From positions 124,001 to 188,000 of the forward strand of contig NZ_FWWU01000003.1 in NCBI RefSeq assembly GCF_900176165.1: a DNA stretch of 64,000 nucleotides. The letters are read 5' to 3'. The stretch's first letter is position 1, and the number at the start of each line of letters is the position of its first letter. The notes under the pieces are model-generated. The model saw only the letters and a list, made by a program, of their open reading frames with translations, searched no databases and was not told the DNA's origin. Positions 1 to 10,200 of this stretch are shown here, piece by piece. The stretch is from Deinococcus hopiensis KR-140 (GTDB lineage Bacteria > Deinococcota > Deinococci > Deinococcales > Deinococcaceae). A program made the translations under genes and the position numbers.

Positions 1-968
1 ACGCCTCGCCCCCTGCCTCTCGGCTGAAGATGCCGTCACGCCCGAACAACGGATCTTTGCTGCTGATGTTCTGCCCTGTGAGCGCAAGCGCTACTTCGGG
101 CTGTGGTACGCCCATCTGGGCGACACGTCCTACCAACTCGCAGGGATGGGTCTCTTGACTGCTTCCCGTGTGTGGCGCACCCTACATCTCTACCAGCAAG
201 GCGGTCCGCGTTCATCCGGGCCGACAAAGCCGCTTGACCCCAGAGATCTTGGCCGATGTTCGGGAACAACTTGAACGCGGCAAGCGGACGTGGAACTCAC
301 GCACCCTCCCGGGGTACATTGCTCAGCAGAACAGCGCTCCGAGACCAGCTGCGCGCTGCGGGAATGCGTTGGCAGCGCACCCGATATGTGGTGGCCGCAC
401 CAGCGGACCCCGAACAGAAAGCAGCCTTCCGAGACGACTTGGAAGCGGTAAAAAAGGAGCGCTGAATGACCTGAACCGCTTGTTGTTTCTCGGTGAGGCG
501 GCGAGCAGGCTCACCCAACCCTACACGTATACCTGGCGACCCATTGGCTGCGCGATGGACGTCCCTACCAGCAAGGCACGTGGCATCACGGCGCGTCTAA
601 ATCCCATGGGCGGCGTGGACTTTGCCACCGACAAAGTCCTCTACCGCGAGATCGAAGGCAACACCACAGCCGCCGACACCGTGGCTTTCGTCGAAATGCT
701 GGCAGGGCAAGCTGATCCAGCCTGTCCCACGGTGCTTCTGATGGACCAAGCCAGCATTCATACCAGCGCCAGAGTGGGTCAACACCGCCAAAAGTGGAGA
801 GAACATGGCCTGCTGATCGCGTATCTCCCGTCCTACAGCCCAGAACTCAACCCCTTGGAAGGACAGTGGCGCAAGCTCAAATACCACGACCTCCCACACC
901 GCCAGCACGCTTCCAAAGCAGACCTTCGGGGAGCTGTTGGGGCTCCCAAGTGGGGTACCGCTGCATGA
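1..968 (+). pseudogene. IS630-family transposase remnant, frameshifted and cut by the window edge
   Basis: Three reading frames together spell an IS630-type DDE transposase. Bases 2 to about 250 give the N-terminal helix-turn-helix part (LGDTSYQLAGMGLLTASRVW). Bases 256-465 give a second HTH piece (LRAAGMRWQRTRYVV). Bases 540-968 give the catalytic end, with LLMDQASIH (second Asp) and YLPSYSPELNPLEGQWRKLK (third acidic residue). No single frame is open across the gene, so it needs at least two frameshifts and is almost certainly inactive. The 5' end lies outside the window. The terminal repeats cannot be placed. Confidence 0.8.
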
Positions 969-991
969 TCCCTGCTTCTCCCGCTAGCCAC

Positions 992-1548
992 CTACAAGGG
1001 CTGGAGGAGCGGCACCTGATTGGCAGGGAGGTTGGTCCCCGTGGGTCCGGTCAGGAAGGCCAGCGTACCCTCCACCGGGGACACGTCCAGCAGCACGGTC
1101 CGATGGAGTACCTGCCGCTCGGCCTGACCAGGCCTGGCTTCAATCCAGACGGTGGCGTTCTTCAAGTGTACGGTTCGTCCCCCGGGTCCGGTCGGGGCAG
1201 ACATTTCCGAAGTCGCGGCGAGCACCTTGAGGGCGAGTTGGGTGATGGACCACCTTACGCCAACCACACCCGCACCATGACGGTGGAGCCGCGACCGGTG
1301 CACCTTGCCCGCGCCAGGATGACCCGGAGTTCCTCGGCGAGCACGGGAAGCGGCAGGAGTTCCAGGGCAGGTACGGCGTCAAGCGCGAAGCGCAGGGCGG
1401 TGTTCAGGTCCAACCCGGGCCTGCGCAGCAGGGACAGGAACGCGGCGTCGTGGCCCAGAGCCCGCGCACGCTGGCACAGCAACTCATAGGTGGGCGAGGT
1501 CGGTGCATCGGGCGGCTTCACGCCGTTGCGGAGGGCTGGTGATGTCAT
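992..1548 (-). pseudogene. Hypothetical protein gene broken by one frameshift
   Basis: A minus-strand frame starting at the ATG at 1548 (MTSPALRNGVKPPD) stays open to 1255. Protein-like sequence then continues in another frame from about 1303 to 992, ending in LPANQVPLLQPL. The join lies near 1260-1300, where VMVRV in one frame is followed by GVRWSITQLALKVL in the other. The product would be about 185 residues, leucine-rich and soluble. I do not recognise the family. A sequencing error at the junction would give the same picture. Confidence 0.5.
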
Positions 1549-1688
1549 GGCCTCAGGGTAACGAGGTGAGGATGATTGCCGCATGACTGCCACGACCTCC
1601 CATCCGAGCACTGACGAAGCGGGTCCATCCGAACGGTGCGGACCAGCGCCGAACGGGCGAGAACGAGACAACATGAGGAGTTCCAGCC

Positions 1689-1720
1689 CAAAGAAAAGCC
1701 GCGCTCCTCAGGGAGCGCGG
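1689..1720 (-). terminator. Rho-independent terminator of the multicopper oxidase operon
   Basis: A perfect 9-bp stem, CCGCGCTCC (1699-1707) with GGAGCGCGG (1712-1720), has a 4-base loop. On the minus strand it is followed by CTTTTCTTT. It lies 30 bp past the stop of the minus-strand multicopper oxidase, where a transcription end is expected. Confidence 0.85.
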
Positions 1721-1749
1721 TCAGCAGCGTGCGTCCCCTGGGGAGCGGG

Positions 1750-3126
1750 TCACGGCTCGACCGTCACCGTGGCGGTCATGAAGGAGTGCTGCGCGCAGAC
1801 CACGGTGTACGTTCCCGCCTGATCGAAGGTGACGGCGAAGCGCCCGCCCTTGCGCAGCGGCGGCGAGACCTTCACCCCCTTTACCTCGATGGTGTGGGCC
1901 GCCATGTCGTCGTTGATCCACACCACCTTGGTGCCGCGCTCCACGTGCAGGGGACCCGGGGCATACTTGAAGCCGCTGATATGGACTTCGACCGTTCCAC
2001 CCTGAACTGGGAAGTTCTGGGCTGGGGGTGAGGGTGCCCCGTGGTCATGGGGGTGGGCGGGTGCAGCGGCAACCGGGGTGCTGTCGGCAGTGAGCTCGGG
2101 GCCGCCCACCACCATGAGGTGTATCCCGCCTGGGTCCACCCCATCGTTCGTGCTGTGGGGAGGGATGTGGTCGTGGAACGGAAAGGTGCCGTCCCGCCCC
2201 TTCACGAGCAGGTCGTAGCGCTCGCCGGGAGCGATCAGGACGGTGTCTGCCCGGTAAGGCAGGGGCAGGTCCTGGCCGTCCTTGGCGACCACCAGGAAGG
2301 TCATGCCGTGCAGGTGCATGCTGTGGACCTCCTGCCCGATGTTGAGCAGGCGAATCAGGTGCACCTCTCCCTGCGGAATCTGGAGGTCGGGGATGAGGGG
2401 ATAGGACCTGCCGTTGACGAGGAAATAGTTGGGGTTGGTCCTGTGGGGGATCACATCCGGGTCCTGATGGCTGTCCCACTCGTCGAGCATGAGCACATGG
2501 TCTTTTGCCCATATGGGCTTGTCCCTCGGCTCAACGATGAGCGCGCCGTACATCCCCATGTCCAGGTGCAGGTTGGTCTCGACGTGGCAGTGGTACATGT
2601 GCGTTCCCGCGTCGGTCGCCACGAAGGCGTAGGAAAAGCTCTGCCCCGGCAACACGGCCTGTGAGGTGTGGGGCACGCCGTCCATCCCCTGCGCGAGCGA
2701 CGTGATGCCGTGCAGATGGATGGAGTGGGCGCGGTCAGTGGTGTTCCGGAGCGTGATGCGGACGAGGTCGCCGACCTTTACCCGCAACTCAGGGCCGGGA
2801 ACGCTCGGGGGTTGTCCCGGAAAGCCGAAGGCCCACTGCTTCACCCGCACCCCAGGAGTGATCTCGCTCATGGTCTCGTGGACCTCCAGCGTGAACTCCC
2901 GCACCTGACCTGTGAAGTTTTTCAGCGGTACCGTCCCATTCGGAGCCGCCACGAAGTCGCGGATCAGGCTGTCGTGGGCCGCGAAACTGCCGGAACTGGG
3001 TGCGGGGTGCTCGTGCGGCACGTCCAGGGCCCTGGTGGGACCACCCAGCAGCAGGAGGACGCCCAACACCCAGGAGGTCAGGCGCGGGGCAGGACGGAAG
3101 CGGAAGCGCGGGGGCAAAGGCGACAT
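1750..3126 (-). CDS. Secreted multicopper oxidase with C-terminal plastocyanin-like domain
   Basis: A 458-residue exported copper protein. Residues 1-34 form a signal peptide (R-rich start, then WVLGVLLLLGG). Two cupredoxin domains typical of two-domain multicopper oxidases follow. HSIHLHG (about 134-140) and HMYHCHVE (about 176) sit in domain 1, and HSMHLHG and FPFHDH in domain 2. These supply type 1 and trinuclear copper ligands. A linker rich in His and Pro (about 355-375) leads to a third small cupredoxin, residues 380-458, with WINDD, a His and CAQHSFM, a plastocyanin-type Cys-His-Met site. The likely role is periplasmic oxidation of Cu(I) or phenols, possibly with internal electron transfer from the extra domain. 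It lies 55 bp downstream of the cupredoxin-like gene, in one operon ending at the terminator near 1700. The substrate is not predictable. An NirK-like function is possible but less likely. Confidence 0.88.
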   Translation of the reverse strand: MSPLPPRFRFRPAPRLTSWVLGVLLLLGGPTRALDVPHEHPAPSSGSFAAHDSLIRDFVAAPNGTVPLKNFTGQVREFTLEVHETMSEITPGVRVKQWAFGFPGQPPSVPGPELRVKVGDLVRITLRNTTDRAHSIHLHGITSLAQGMDGVPHTSQAVLPGQSFSYAFVATDAGTHMYHCHVETNLHLDMGMYGALIVEPRDKPIWAKDHVLMLDEWDSHQDPDVIPHRTNPNYFLVNGRSYPLIPDLQIPQGEVHLIRLLNIGQEVHSMHLHGMTFLVVAKDGQDLPLPYRADTVLIAPGERYDLLVKGRDGTFPFHDHIPPHSTNDGVDPGGIHLMVVGGPELTADSTPVAAAPAHPHDHGAPSPPAQNFPVQGGTVEVHISGFKYAPGPLHVERGTKVVWINDDMAAHTIEVKGVKVSPPLRKGGRFAVTFDQAGTYTVVCAQHSFMTATVTVEP

Positions 3127-3181
3127 GGGGGCTCCGGGGGAACCGGGCGGGAGCGCACTCTGGCCCCGCCCGCGAGAGGGT

Positions 3182-4036
3182 TTACTTGACGTTCAGGCCG
3201 GTCATCATGCCCAGCATGAAGTGCGGCGCGTGCTGCTTGGCGCTGGGCAGGAAGCAGGCCACAACGTACTCACCGGGCGCGAGATCGAAGGACACGAAAG
3301 CGCTCCGCCCCTTGGAGATGGTCTCGAGGCCGCCCGCGTCCTCGAAGGGGGGCTCGCCCGCCTGCGAGGGGTCCGCCGCCTTGAAGAAGGCTTCCACGTC
3401 CTTCATCGTCTTGCCGTCCTTGATCCGCATCAGCATGAGGTGGTGCGTTTCCTGGCCCGCGTTGGAAACCTGCCACACCTGCTTCCCGGCCTTCACCGTG
3501 GCCGGCAGGACCACCTTGTACTCCTGCAGGGTGACCTTTACGTTCGCCTGGGGGGCTTTAACGCCGCTCGCCGCGCCGGTGACGTCGAAGGAGCGGTACT
3601 GCCCCAGGTCGTACAGGGCCTTGCCGTCCTCGCTCGCGCCGAAGCCGAATACCACGTAGCGGCCGGGCGTGAGGTTGGTGCCGAACTGGAAGGTGCTGCC
3701 CGGCATCACGCCGCCGCTGCCGCCCGCAAACTCGGCGATTTTCTCGATGGCGCTCATGTCCTCACCGTGTGAGGCCATCAGCGCGCTCAGGGCCGCCTTC
3801 ACATCCGTGTCGCTCACGCTGCTCTTGAGGCGCGCCACAACCGGCGTGAAGGGTTGCTCGGTGGTGTTGCTGAAGGCGAAGGAGGTGTAGCCGGGGGCCA
3901 CGCTCGTTGGCCCCGCGAGCGTGAAGGCCGCGTCCTTGCCGGTCAGGGTGAAGGTGGCGGCGGAGCCGTGCCCCGCGTGCGCCAGGGCAGCGGTGCTGAG
4001 GGCGAGGGTCAGGGTGGTGAGCAGCTTCTCTTTCAT
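3182..4036 (-). CDS. Exported cupredoxin-like protein, first gene of the copper oxidase operon
   Basis: 284 residues. The start chosen is the ATG at 4036 because AAGGAG lies 8 bases before it and a signal peptide follows directly (MKEKLLTTLTLALSTAALAHA). Longer upstream frames lack these. The mature protein has two beta-rich halves. Residues 24-150 form a variable N-terminal domain. Residues 165-284 look like a cupredoxin, with ETHHLMLMRI and, near the end, VVACFLP...HAPHFMLGMM, which would give a His-Cys-His-Met type 1 copper site. Similar duplicated domains occur in uncharacterised Deinococcus exported proteins. Placement directly before the multicopper oxidase suggests an electron or copper partner. 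That role is inferred from position and motifs only. Confidence 0.72.
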   Translation of the reverse strand: MKEKLLTTLTLALSTAALAHAGHGSAATFTLTGKDAAFTLAGPTSVAPGYTSFAFSNTTEQPFTPVVARLKSSVSDTDVKAALSALMASHGEDMSAIEKIAEFAGGSGGVMPGSTFQFGTNLTPGRYVVFGFGASEDGKALYDLGQYRSFDVTGAASGVKAPQANVKVTLQEYKVVLPATVKAGKQVWQVSNAGQETHHLMLMRIKDGKTMKDVEAFFKAADPSQAGEPPFEDAGGLETISKGRSAFVSFDLAPGEYVVACFLPSAKQHAPHFMLGMMTGLNVK

Positions 4037-4652
4037 GTCGGTCTCCTTGTGGCCGCGCCGCTGGGCGCAAACTGGGCAGACCGTACCGGGAATACGATGG
4101 CGCGGGAATGACATGCCCCTCCGGGCAGTGTGGTTGCGGGGTGCGCTTCCTGGCCCTGGGGCAGGGACCGCTGCTCTGGAGCGGCTCACGTTGGCCTTCC
4201 ACACGCTGAGGTCCTTCCAGTTCGCACCCCCGAGGAATCCGGCGGTGACTGTGTTGACACAGCGGAAAACGGGAGCGAGGGGAGACGGTGAGAGGTGGGG
4301 GAGACCTTCCCTGGGACTGGGAGCTTCACCACCACTGTCCACCCCCATCCCCAGCGGCGTGCCCGGTGTGCCGGAAGGCGGGCCTGCCATCACGTTTCTG
4401 CGTCTCCACACAGCAAAAGCGCTCGTCTGACCGGTGGAGAAATGTGAGCAAAAGTGGAGTCCCGGCCGCGTGCCTGTTGCTGGTCATTCTGCGCAACCTT
4501 CCTGGGCGGTCCCGCATGCATGAGCGCCGGATCAGGGAAGAACGCGGGGATGACTGCTGGGTGACCCGCCGCGCTCACGCCATCCGCCGGTCATCCCCTG
4601 GTTCCTACCGTGCCACCACGCTCGCCCCGAGTTGGGGCACTGGGAGACCACC
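4037..4652. other. Divergent intergenic region with no gene recognised
   Basis: 616 bp between the leftward copper operon and the rightward broken lipoprotein gene. Open frames here have no start signal or protein-like composition. The region must hold promoters for both sides, but no convincing paired -35/-10 hexamers were found. Confidence 0.4.
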
Positions 4653-5353
4653 ATGAAGACCAAAACCACCCAGACCGTTACCGCTCTGCCGCGCACCGCC
4701 CTGCTCGCCGGGTACGGCGGGGCCGCCGCGCTGCGCACCGGGAGTACAGACGTGCCGCCCAGCGATACAACCGTGGGAGGAAGCCCTACCGGGCCGCCTG
4801 AGGTGCAGGGGGAGTGGCAGGCGGGCGAGTCAGCGTCGGTCGGGGACTACGCCCCCAACAGTCGGGCATGGCAGGGTGGCGCGGGCAGTAGCTTCAGCCT
4901 CAAGTTGAGGGCAGACGGCCCGTACCAGTACGCGGGTCTCCTCGCGTTGGACGCAGGGGCGTGCCAGGGCAAGATCCTCAGCGACGAGAAGGGCCGCGCC
5001 ACGTTTGAGGACGGCAAGATGACCTTCACGCCCACCGAGGGTGCGGTGCGGCCGAGCGTATGGAACGGCCCCGTCAACCCGCCACTCCCTCCGTCCGCCG
5101 CTGGGCGCTGAGGGTAGACAACTCCGGCAGGGAGGCCCGGTTCACCCAGCTTCAGGACGGTTCGGGCGCGCCGGCCACCTTCTACCGCACCGACAAGCCG
5201 GGCAAGACCTCGCCCAGGATCGGTATTCGCGGCACCGTGACGTCACCGCAGGGCCGCAGCGTGCTGGTCACGCTGAGATTCAGCCTGTGGCGGGCAGCGG
5301 CAGAGAGGACGCCTTCGCCTTTCCGGTTCTGGAGGACCGGGCCTACGTGCTAA
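4653..5353 (+). pseudogene. Broken lipoprotein gene (lipobox Cys replaced, two frameshifts)
   Basis: The ATG at 4653 opens MKTKTTQTVTALPRTALLAGYGGA, a lipoprotein signal in which the expected LLAGC reads LLAGY. A TAC codon for TGC is a one-base change. The frame runs to 5111, but protein-like sequence moves to a second frame near 5085 (WALRVDNSGREARFTQLQDG) and to a third near 5290 (GREDAFAFPVLEDRAYVL). The composition and order resemble small Deinococcus META/lipocalin-like lipoproteins with ligand-free beta-strands, but the family is not identified. With the acylation site lost and two shifts, the gene is probably dead. Confidence 0.6.
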
Positions 5354-5422
5354 TCGCAGTCCAGAGACCAACGGCAACGGTGTTGTGGACGGCGGTGACC
5401 TCGCGGACGCGTGCAGCACCGC

Positions 5423-5452
5423 GGACGCCCCCGGTCCCCGGGGCGGGCGTCC
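5423..5452. other. GC-rich hairpin between the broken lipoprotein and the membrane protein
   Basis: GGACGCCC (5423-5430) pairs with GGGCGTCC (5445-5452) around a 14-base GC-rich loop. There is no T-run on either side, so it is at best a weak or Rho-assisted terminator. Confidence 0.4.
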
Positions 5453-5559
5453 GGCCCCGTGGGTGACGTGAGCCCCGACCTCGCTTCCGTGAAGTGAGCC
5501 AGTCCTCCTCAGCAAAGCCCCTCGACAGACCCAGCCCCGGGTCAACCCAGGAGACCACC

Positions 5560-6138
5560 GTGAATGTACGCACCCTCGGACTTATCACCATGCTCTGCGC
5601 GCCCGCCATGCTCATCGACGGGTACCGCCACGGAATGGAGCGCACCCTCAACGGCGAGAACGATCTGACGGGCAACCTGCTCTACATGGCCTTTGCGGTG
5701 GGGTGGTGGTGCGCCATGCTGGGGTTGAGAAAGTTGCGCGCCGCTGGGCACGGCAGGCTTGGGCGCTTCATCGTCACCCTACCGCTGATCACAATCTTCC
5801 TGGCGGCCTTGCAAAGTCCCCTGGACACCGGTCACTTCAACATGCAGAGCCCTGTGTACATCGTCGCGGATCTCTGCTGGCCGCTGAGTATGGTGCTGAC
5901 CTTCGCGGTGAGCGTCGCGGCGCTGTTCGCCCGGGTGCTGCCGCTACCGCTGCGCTTGGCTCCCCTGTTCTGCGGCGTCTCACTGCCCGTGGGCTTCGCG
6001 TACATGGCCTTCGCCAGGCTGCAGGACATGCCCCTCGCCGAGTTTGGCTGGCACACCGCCACCGGCTGGTTCCTGCTGGGACTCGCCCTGATGGCCGCGC
6101 AGTCCAGCAAAACACAGACGACGCTCGCCTCCGCGTAA
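5560..6138 (+). CDS. Hypothetical integral membrane protein
   Basis: 192 residues. I place the start at the GTG at 5560 because AGGAG lies a few bases upstream and the hydrophobic segment then begins at residue 3; longer versions add a polar tail. About five transmembrane helices are visible: LGLITMLCAPAMLIDGY, LLYMAFAVGWWCAMLGL, FIVTLPLITIFLAAL, ADLCWPLSMVLTFAVSVAALF and TGWFLLGLALMAAQS. No catalytic motif is seen. It is followed 74 bp later by a secreted protein gene on the same strand, so the two may be co-transcribed. Function unknown. Confidence 0.7.
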   Translation: MNVRTLGLITMLCAPAMLIDGYRHGMERTLNGENDLTGNLLYMAFAVGWWCAMLGLRKLRAAGHGRLGRFIVTLPLITIFLAALQSPLDTGHFNMQSPVYIVADLCWPLSMVLTFAVSVAALFARVLPLPLRLAPLFCGVSLPVGFAYMAFARLQDMPLAEFGWHTATGWFLLGLALMAAQSSKTQTTLASA

Positions 6139-6212
6139 GCGCGGGCACCTGGGCGGGTTGCCCCGCCCTTTCCCGCGCCTGCGTGCAGTTGAGCCACCGA
6201 AGGACGATCATC

Positions 6213-6920
6213 ATGCATCAGACTCCCCATTCGGCCCTGGCCCTCCTCGCCCTCTCGCTCACGGCACCTGCCCTGGCAGGACCAGCGAAGTCAACACCCT
6301 GGGTCATGACCGGTGTGGTTCGCAACGCCGCTGGTCAACCCCTGGAGGGAGTGGAGGTCTCCGCCCACAACACCGTCTACTACAACGTGAATGTGCTCGC
6401 CCGGACCGACCGACAGGGCCGTTACCGCCTGGACCTGCCGCATGAGATCGGCACCTGGGCCCCCTACGCGACCCTCAAGCGGTCCTGGGGTAATCAGACG
6501 TTCATATTCACCGTCTACCCGGACGACGACTCGGCCTTTGCCGCGCGGGACGGTGGGGTGCGCGACTTCGTCTGGCGTGTTCAGGGCAACCGCGGGAACG
6601 GCGTGCTCGGCCAGAAGGTCAACGTGTACTACGGGGGTGGGGATGTGGACGAGGACAGCTGTGAGCTGACCTTCACCCCAGTGGGCCCCCTCATCGATGG
6701 CAGTACGGGAAAGACCTTCAAGCGCAAGTGCGGCCCCATCACCGACGTGGCCGTGGGCCACTACCGCATTTCGGCGACCCACGCCCCAGGTGGCACGCCC
6801 GTACCCCTGGAGGTGAAGGCCGAGGGGCAGGGCGCCTACGCCGATGTCACCGTGGGTACATTTCGCGAGACCCTGTACGGAATCCGCATGGAACTGTCCT
6901 ACCGCACTCCGCAGAAGTAG
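6213..6920 (+). CDS. Secreted protein with carboxypeptidase-regulatory-like (Ig-like) domain
   Basis: 235 residues starting at the ATG at 6213 after an AAGGAC Shine-Dalgarno. Residues 1-22 are a signal peptide (LALLALSLTAPALA). Residues 28-95 match the carboxypeptidase regulatory-like fold: GVVRNAAGQPLEGVEVSAHN, then TDRQGRYRLDLP. The rest is beta-rich and contains two cysteines (DSCELTF and RKCGPI) that could form a disulfide. There is no enzyme motif, so it is probably a periplasmic or surface beta-sandwich protein. It is the last gene of the rightward run before the regulator cluster. Confidence 0.72.
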   Translation: MHQTPHSALALLALSLTAPALAGPAKSTPWVMTGVVRNAAGQPLEGVEVSAHNTVYYNVNVLARTDRQGRYRLDLPHEIGTWAPYATLKRSWGNQTFIFTVYPDDDSAFAARDGGVRDFVWRVQGNRGNGVLGQKVNVYYGGGDVDEDSCELTFTPVGPLIDGSTGKTFKRKCGPITDVAVGHYRISATHAPGGTPVPLEVKAEGQGAYADVTVGTFRETLYGIRMELSYRTPQK

Positions 6921-7283
6921 GCGGGTCAAGGGGACGGTGATACGGTTTGCGCGGATCAGCCGTTACAGCCCCCTCCGCTCCGGTGCTTGCACGCCTCTCC
7001 GTCACCGTTTTTCCTGCTCGCTCTGCTCGCGTAAGCCCGTGACTGCACCGCGGATCACCCGCAGTCCTGATGGTGTGTCCCCACGTGCTCGCAAAGGTGC
7101 AGCGGGCTCCCCCATCCTGCTTGCTCCAGCTCGTTCAGCGATGGAAACAGCCTTCGGCCGCACAGACTATGGCCGCCAGCCGCTGCCCTCCGCCCGGAAC
7201 CCCCGTACTGGACCCGGGCGGGGTCAGGAGTGAAGTAGGGCGAGGCGGAGTGGCCAGCCTTCAAGGTCTCGCCTCTGCGTGGA
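6921..7283. other. Intergenic stretch with a dyad element, no gene
   Basis: 363 bp between convergent genes. Bases 6933-7007 contain ACGGTGA near one end and TCACCGT followed by TTTTT near the other. This is compatible with a folded non-coding repeat of the kind common in Deinococcus, but no second copy is present in this window. No terminator with a clear T-run was found for the leftward regulator gene. Confidence 0.3.
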
Positions 7284-10200
7284 CTACCCCTTCGCGACCT
7301 GGGCGGGTTCGTGCCCCACAGGCGAGCGGCGGCGCCCGTACTCTTCCAGGAAAGTCGCCTGAAATTCTTCTGGGACGTTCTGCACAGCCTGCTCCAGCCA
7401 CGTCGCGGCGGCCCCACGGAACTCGGGTGCCCGGGGAGCGCCCAGGGCTTCCAGCACTTCCTCGTGGGTGCGCAAGACCTCACCCAGAGGAAATTCTGGG
7501 GTGAACGCCGCGCAAAGCTGTGTGGCTGCGGCGCTGTCCTCGGCCGCCTGCTTGAGCTGGCCGAGCGCGAGGTGGGCCTGGGCACGGCGGGTGAGGGCTG
7601 CGATTTCCACGCCGCCCAGCTCGTCCTCGCGCGCGAGGACGAGGGCTGTCTCAGCGTCCAGCAGGGCTCGGGTGGGGGAGAGCGTCGGCCCGCGTGCAAG
7701 AAGGAGGCGGGCGTGTTCATAGGCGTTGAGGCGTGTGCCCGGCTGGGCGAGCGCGGCGTCAAAGACTGCCCCGGCCTCCTCACCCCGCCGCGCCAGCGTC
7801 TGTGCCTTGAGCAGCAGCAGGTGGGGTACGTCAAGCGGCTGGAGATCGGCGCGTGCCTCCACGGTGATCACCTCGGCCCTCGCCAGATCTGCTGCGCCCA
7901 GCGTCAGGAACAGGCGGGCCAGATCCAGGTGAAGGAGGCTGCGCCACCACACCTGGTCCTGCTCGGGCAGGTTCAGCGCCCCGCGCAGGGTCGCCAGTGC
8001 CCCCCGGTAATCACCCAGCGCATGCTGGGCCAGGAAGGTGCTGTGCGCTTGCGCCAGGTGGTAGTAGCTGTCCACGTCCAGCCGCGCCAGCACCTCGCCC
8101 GCCCGCTGGGCGGCGTCCAACGCGCGGGGGGCCAGGCCGAGCTCATGCCACATCACCGCCATCTTGGCGAGGGCCGACACCTGCCCGGTCTGGTCCCCGG
8201 ACACGTCGGTGTACAGCGCCAGCGCCTGCTCAAAGTGGTTGAGCGCGGCGCGGCGATGGGCGAAGCCCTCAACTCGCCCCAGGCCGATGTGGGTAATGGC
8301 GTGCAGAGATCCATGATTCAGTTCGCTGGCGATCTGCGCCATCTGCCTCAGGTGGTCCCGCGCCTCGTCCAGCCGTCCACAGAAGAGGGTAACCGCCGTG
8401 AGCGCCTCGTGGCACACCGCCTGTAGTTCCCGGTCCCCGACCTCACGCGCCCGGTCCAGGGTGGTGCCGGACAGCGCCTCCAGACCTGCCCAGTCGCCCT
8501 GTTCGTACAGCCGGTGCATCCTCGCCTCATAGGCCCGGGCGTGCTGCGTGGGGGTACGGGCCAGACCGGTGAGCCGTTCGCCCAGCCGGGGCAACTCGGC
8601 CTGGTACGAGATCTCCACCGTCAGGCGCATCGCGGTGTAGACCGCCTCAAAGGCCCCGTCCAGGCTGCCACGGGCCTCAAAAATGTCGGCCGCCTGCTCG
8701 CAGAAGGCGGCGGCTTCGCGCAGTCGTCCCTGACGCCGCGCCAGCTCGGCCGCTTCCAGCAGGTGCGGCGCGGCCTTCTCGTCGTCGCCTCCCTCCAGCC
8801 AGTGCCGGGCCACCCGCGCCCCCCTGACCCCCTCGCGCTCCAGCATCCGTGCCGTGCTGCGGCCGAGCAGCCGCCGCACTGACTGGGGAATACCCGCAAG
8901 CACCGTTTCCCGCACGAGGTCGTGGGAAAAGTCCTCGCCCGACATGACCTGCGCTTCTTCCAGCTCCTCCCAGGCGGCGGCTGTGTCGAGCAGTGGTGCT
9001 CCCAGCACAGCGGCCACAAGCTCGATGCGCACGTCGCTCTGCAGCACGGCCGCGCCGCGTGCCGCCCCCAGGGCTGCCGGAGACAGCTTGGCGAGCCGCC
9101 CCTCGATCAGCTGCGAGACCCGTGCCGAGACGGGCAGGGCTCCGTCTCCGCGGGGACTCTCGATGAGGTGTTTGACCGTTTCCAGCAGAAAGAGGGGATT
9201 GCCGCCCGTGAAGCGCGCGAGCTGAGGTCCCATCTCCCGCACGGAGGGCACGTCGAGGTCGCGCAGCAGCGTCCCCACCGCCTCTGGAGCCAGCGGTTCG
9301 AGGTCCAGCCGCACGCCATGGCCCGCTCCCACAATCTGCCCAAAAATCTCAGCGGTGGGGGCGGGAAGCTCGGCCGGGCGAACGGTCGCAATCAGCCGGG
9401 GCACGCCCCCCGATTGACCGAGGGGAAACGAGGATGAGATCAGCACGAACCCCGCCTCGATCGACGCTGGGTCAGCGAGGTGCAGGTCGTCGTACACGAA
9501 GGCGCTCACCCCTGCCAGCCCCATGCGGAAGACGTGGTGAATCGCGGCGTGCAGCCGGGCGTCTGGCCCGGTCGGCGCCGGGGCACCGTCCAGCAATTCG
9601 GGCAGCAGGCGGGAGAGGCTGGACCGCATCCAGGGCTCCAGCGGCAGGTCTGGCACGCGCGCGAGGACGCGGCGCAGGTTGCGGGTGGTCGTGGCGTACG
9701 GCACGAGCGCGTCGCCTGGTCGGCCCTCCAGCACGACCACCTCCCCCTTGCTGGCGGCGAAGTCTCGCGCCAGCCGCGACTTGCCCATTCCGCCCTCGCC
9801 CGCCAGGATGATGAACTGCCCCGCCTCCCAGGCCTCCTCCATTCGCGCCCATTCGGGCTCACGCCCAATCAGGCTGGGTGGACGCAAGACGCTAAGCGGA
9901 ATGCGGGGCCGGTTGAGCGCAGCGGCGGGTGGGGTGCCGCGCTCGACCTCCCGGGCAAGCGCCAGCGTTTCGGGGAGTGGGCCGGTACCGAACTCGCGCT
10001 GCAGCACCGTACGGCAGCGCTCGAACGCTGCCAGCGCCGCTCCCCGGTCTCCCGACAGGTAATGCAGGCGCATCAGGCGGCGGTAGACCTCCTCCGACAC
10101 CGGATTGAAGTCGAGGAGCTGGGCGGTGGTGACGAGGGCCCCGGTCAGGTCGCCCGATTCCTCCTGCCGCGCCGCTGTCCGTCCCAGCCGCTCGGCCCGC

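Noticed and set aside
2041..2664. Long plus-strand frames over the multicopper oxidase and similar ones over most GC-rich genes
   Set aside because: They are antisense to genes with clear motifs, lack ribosome sites and have no protein-like composition.
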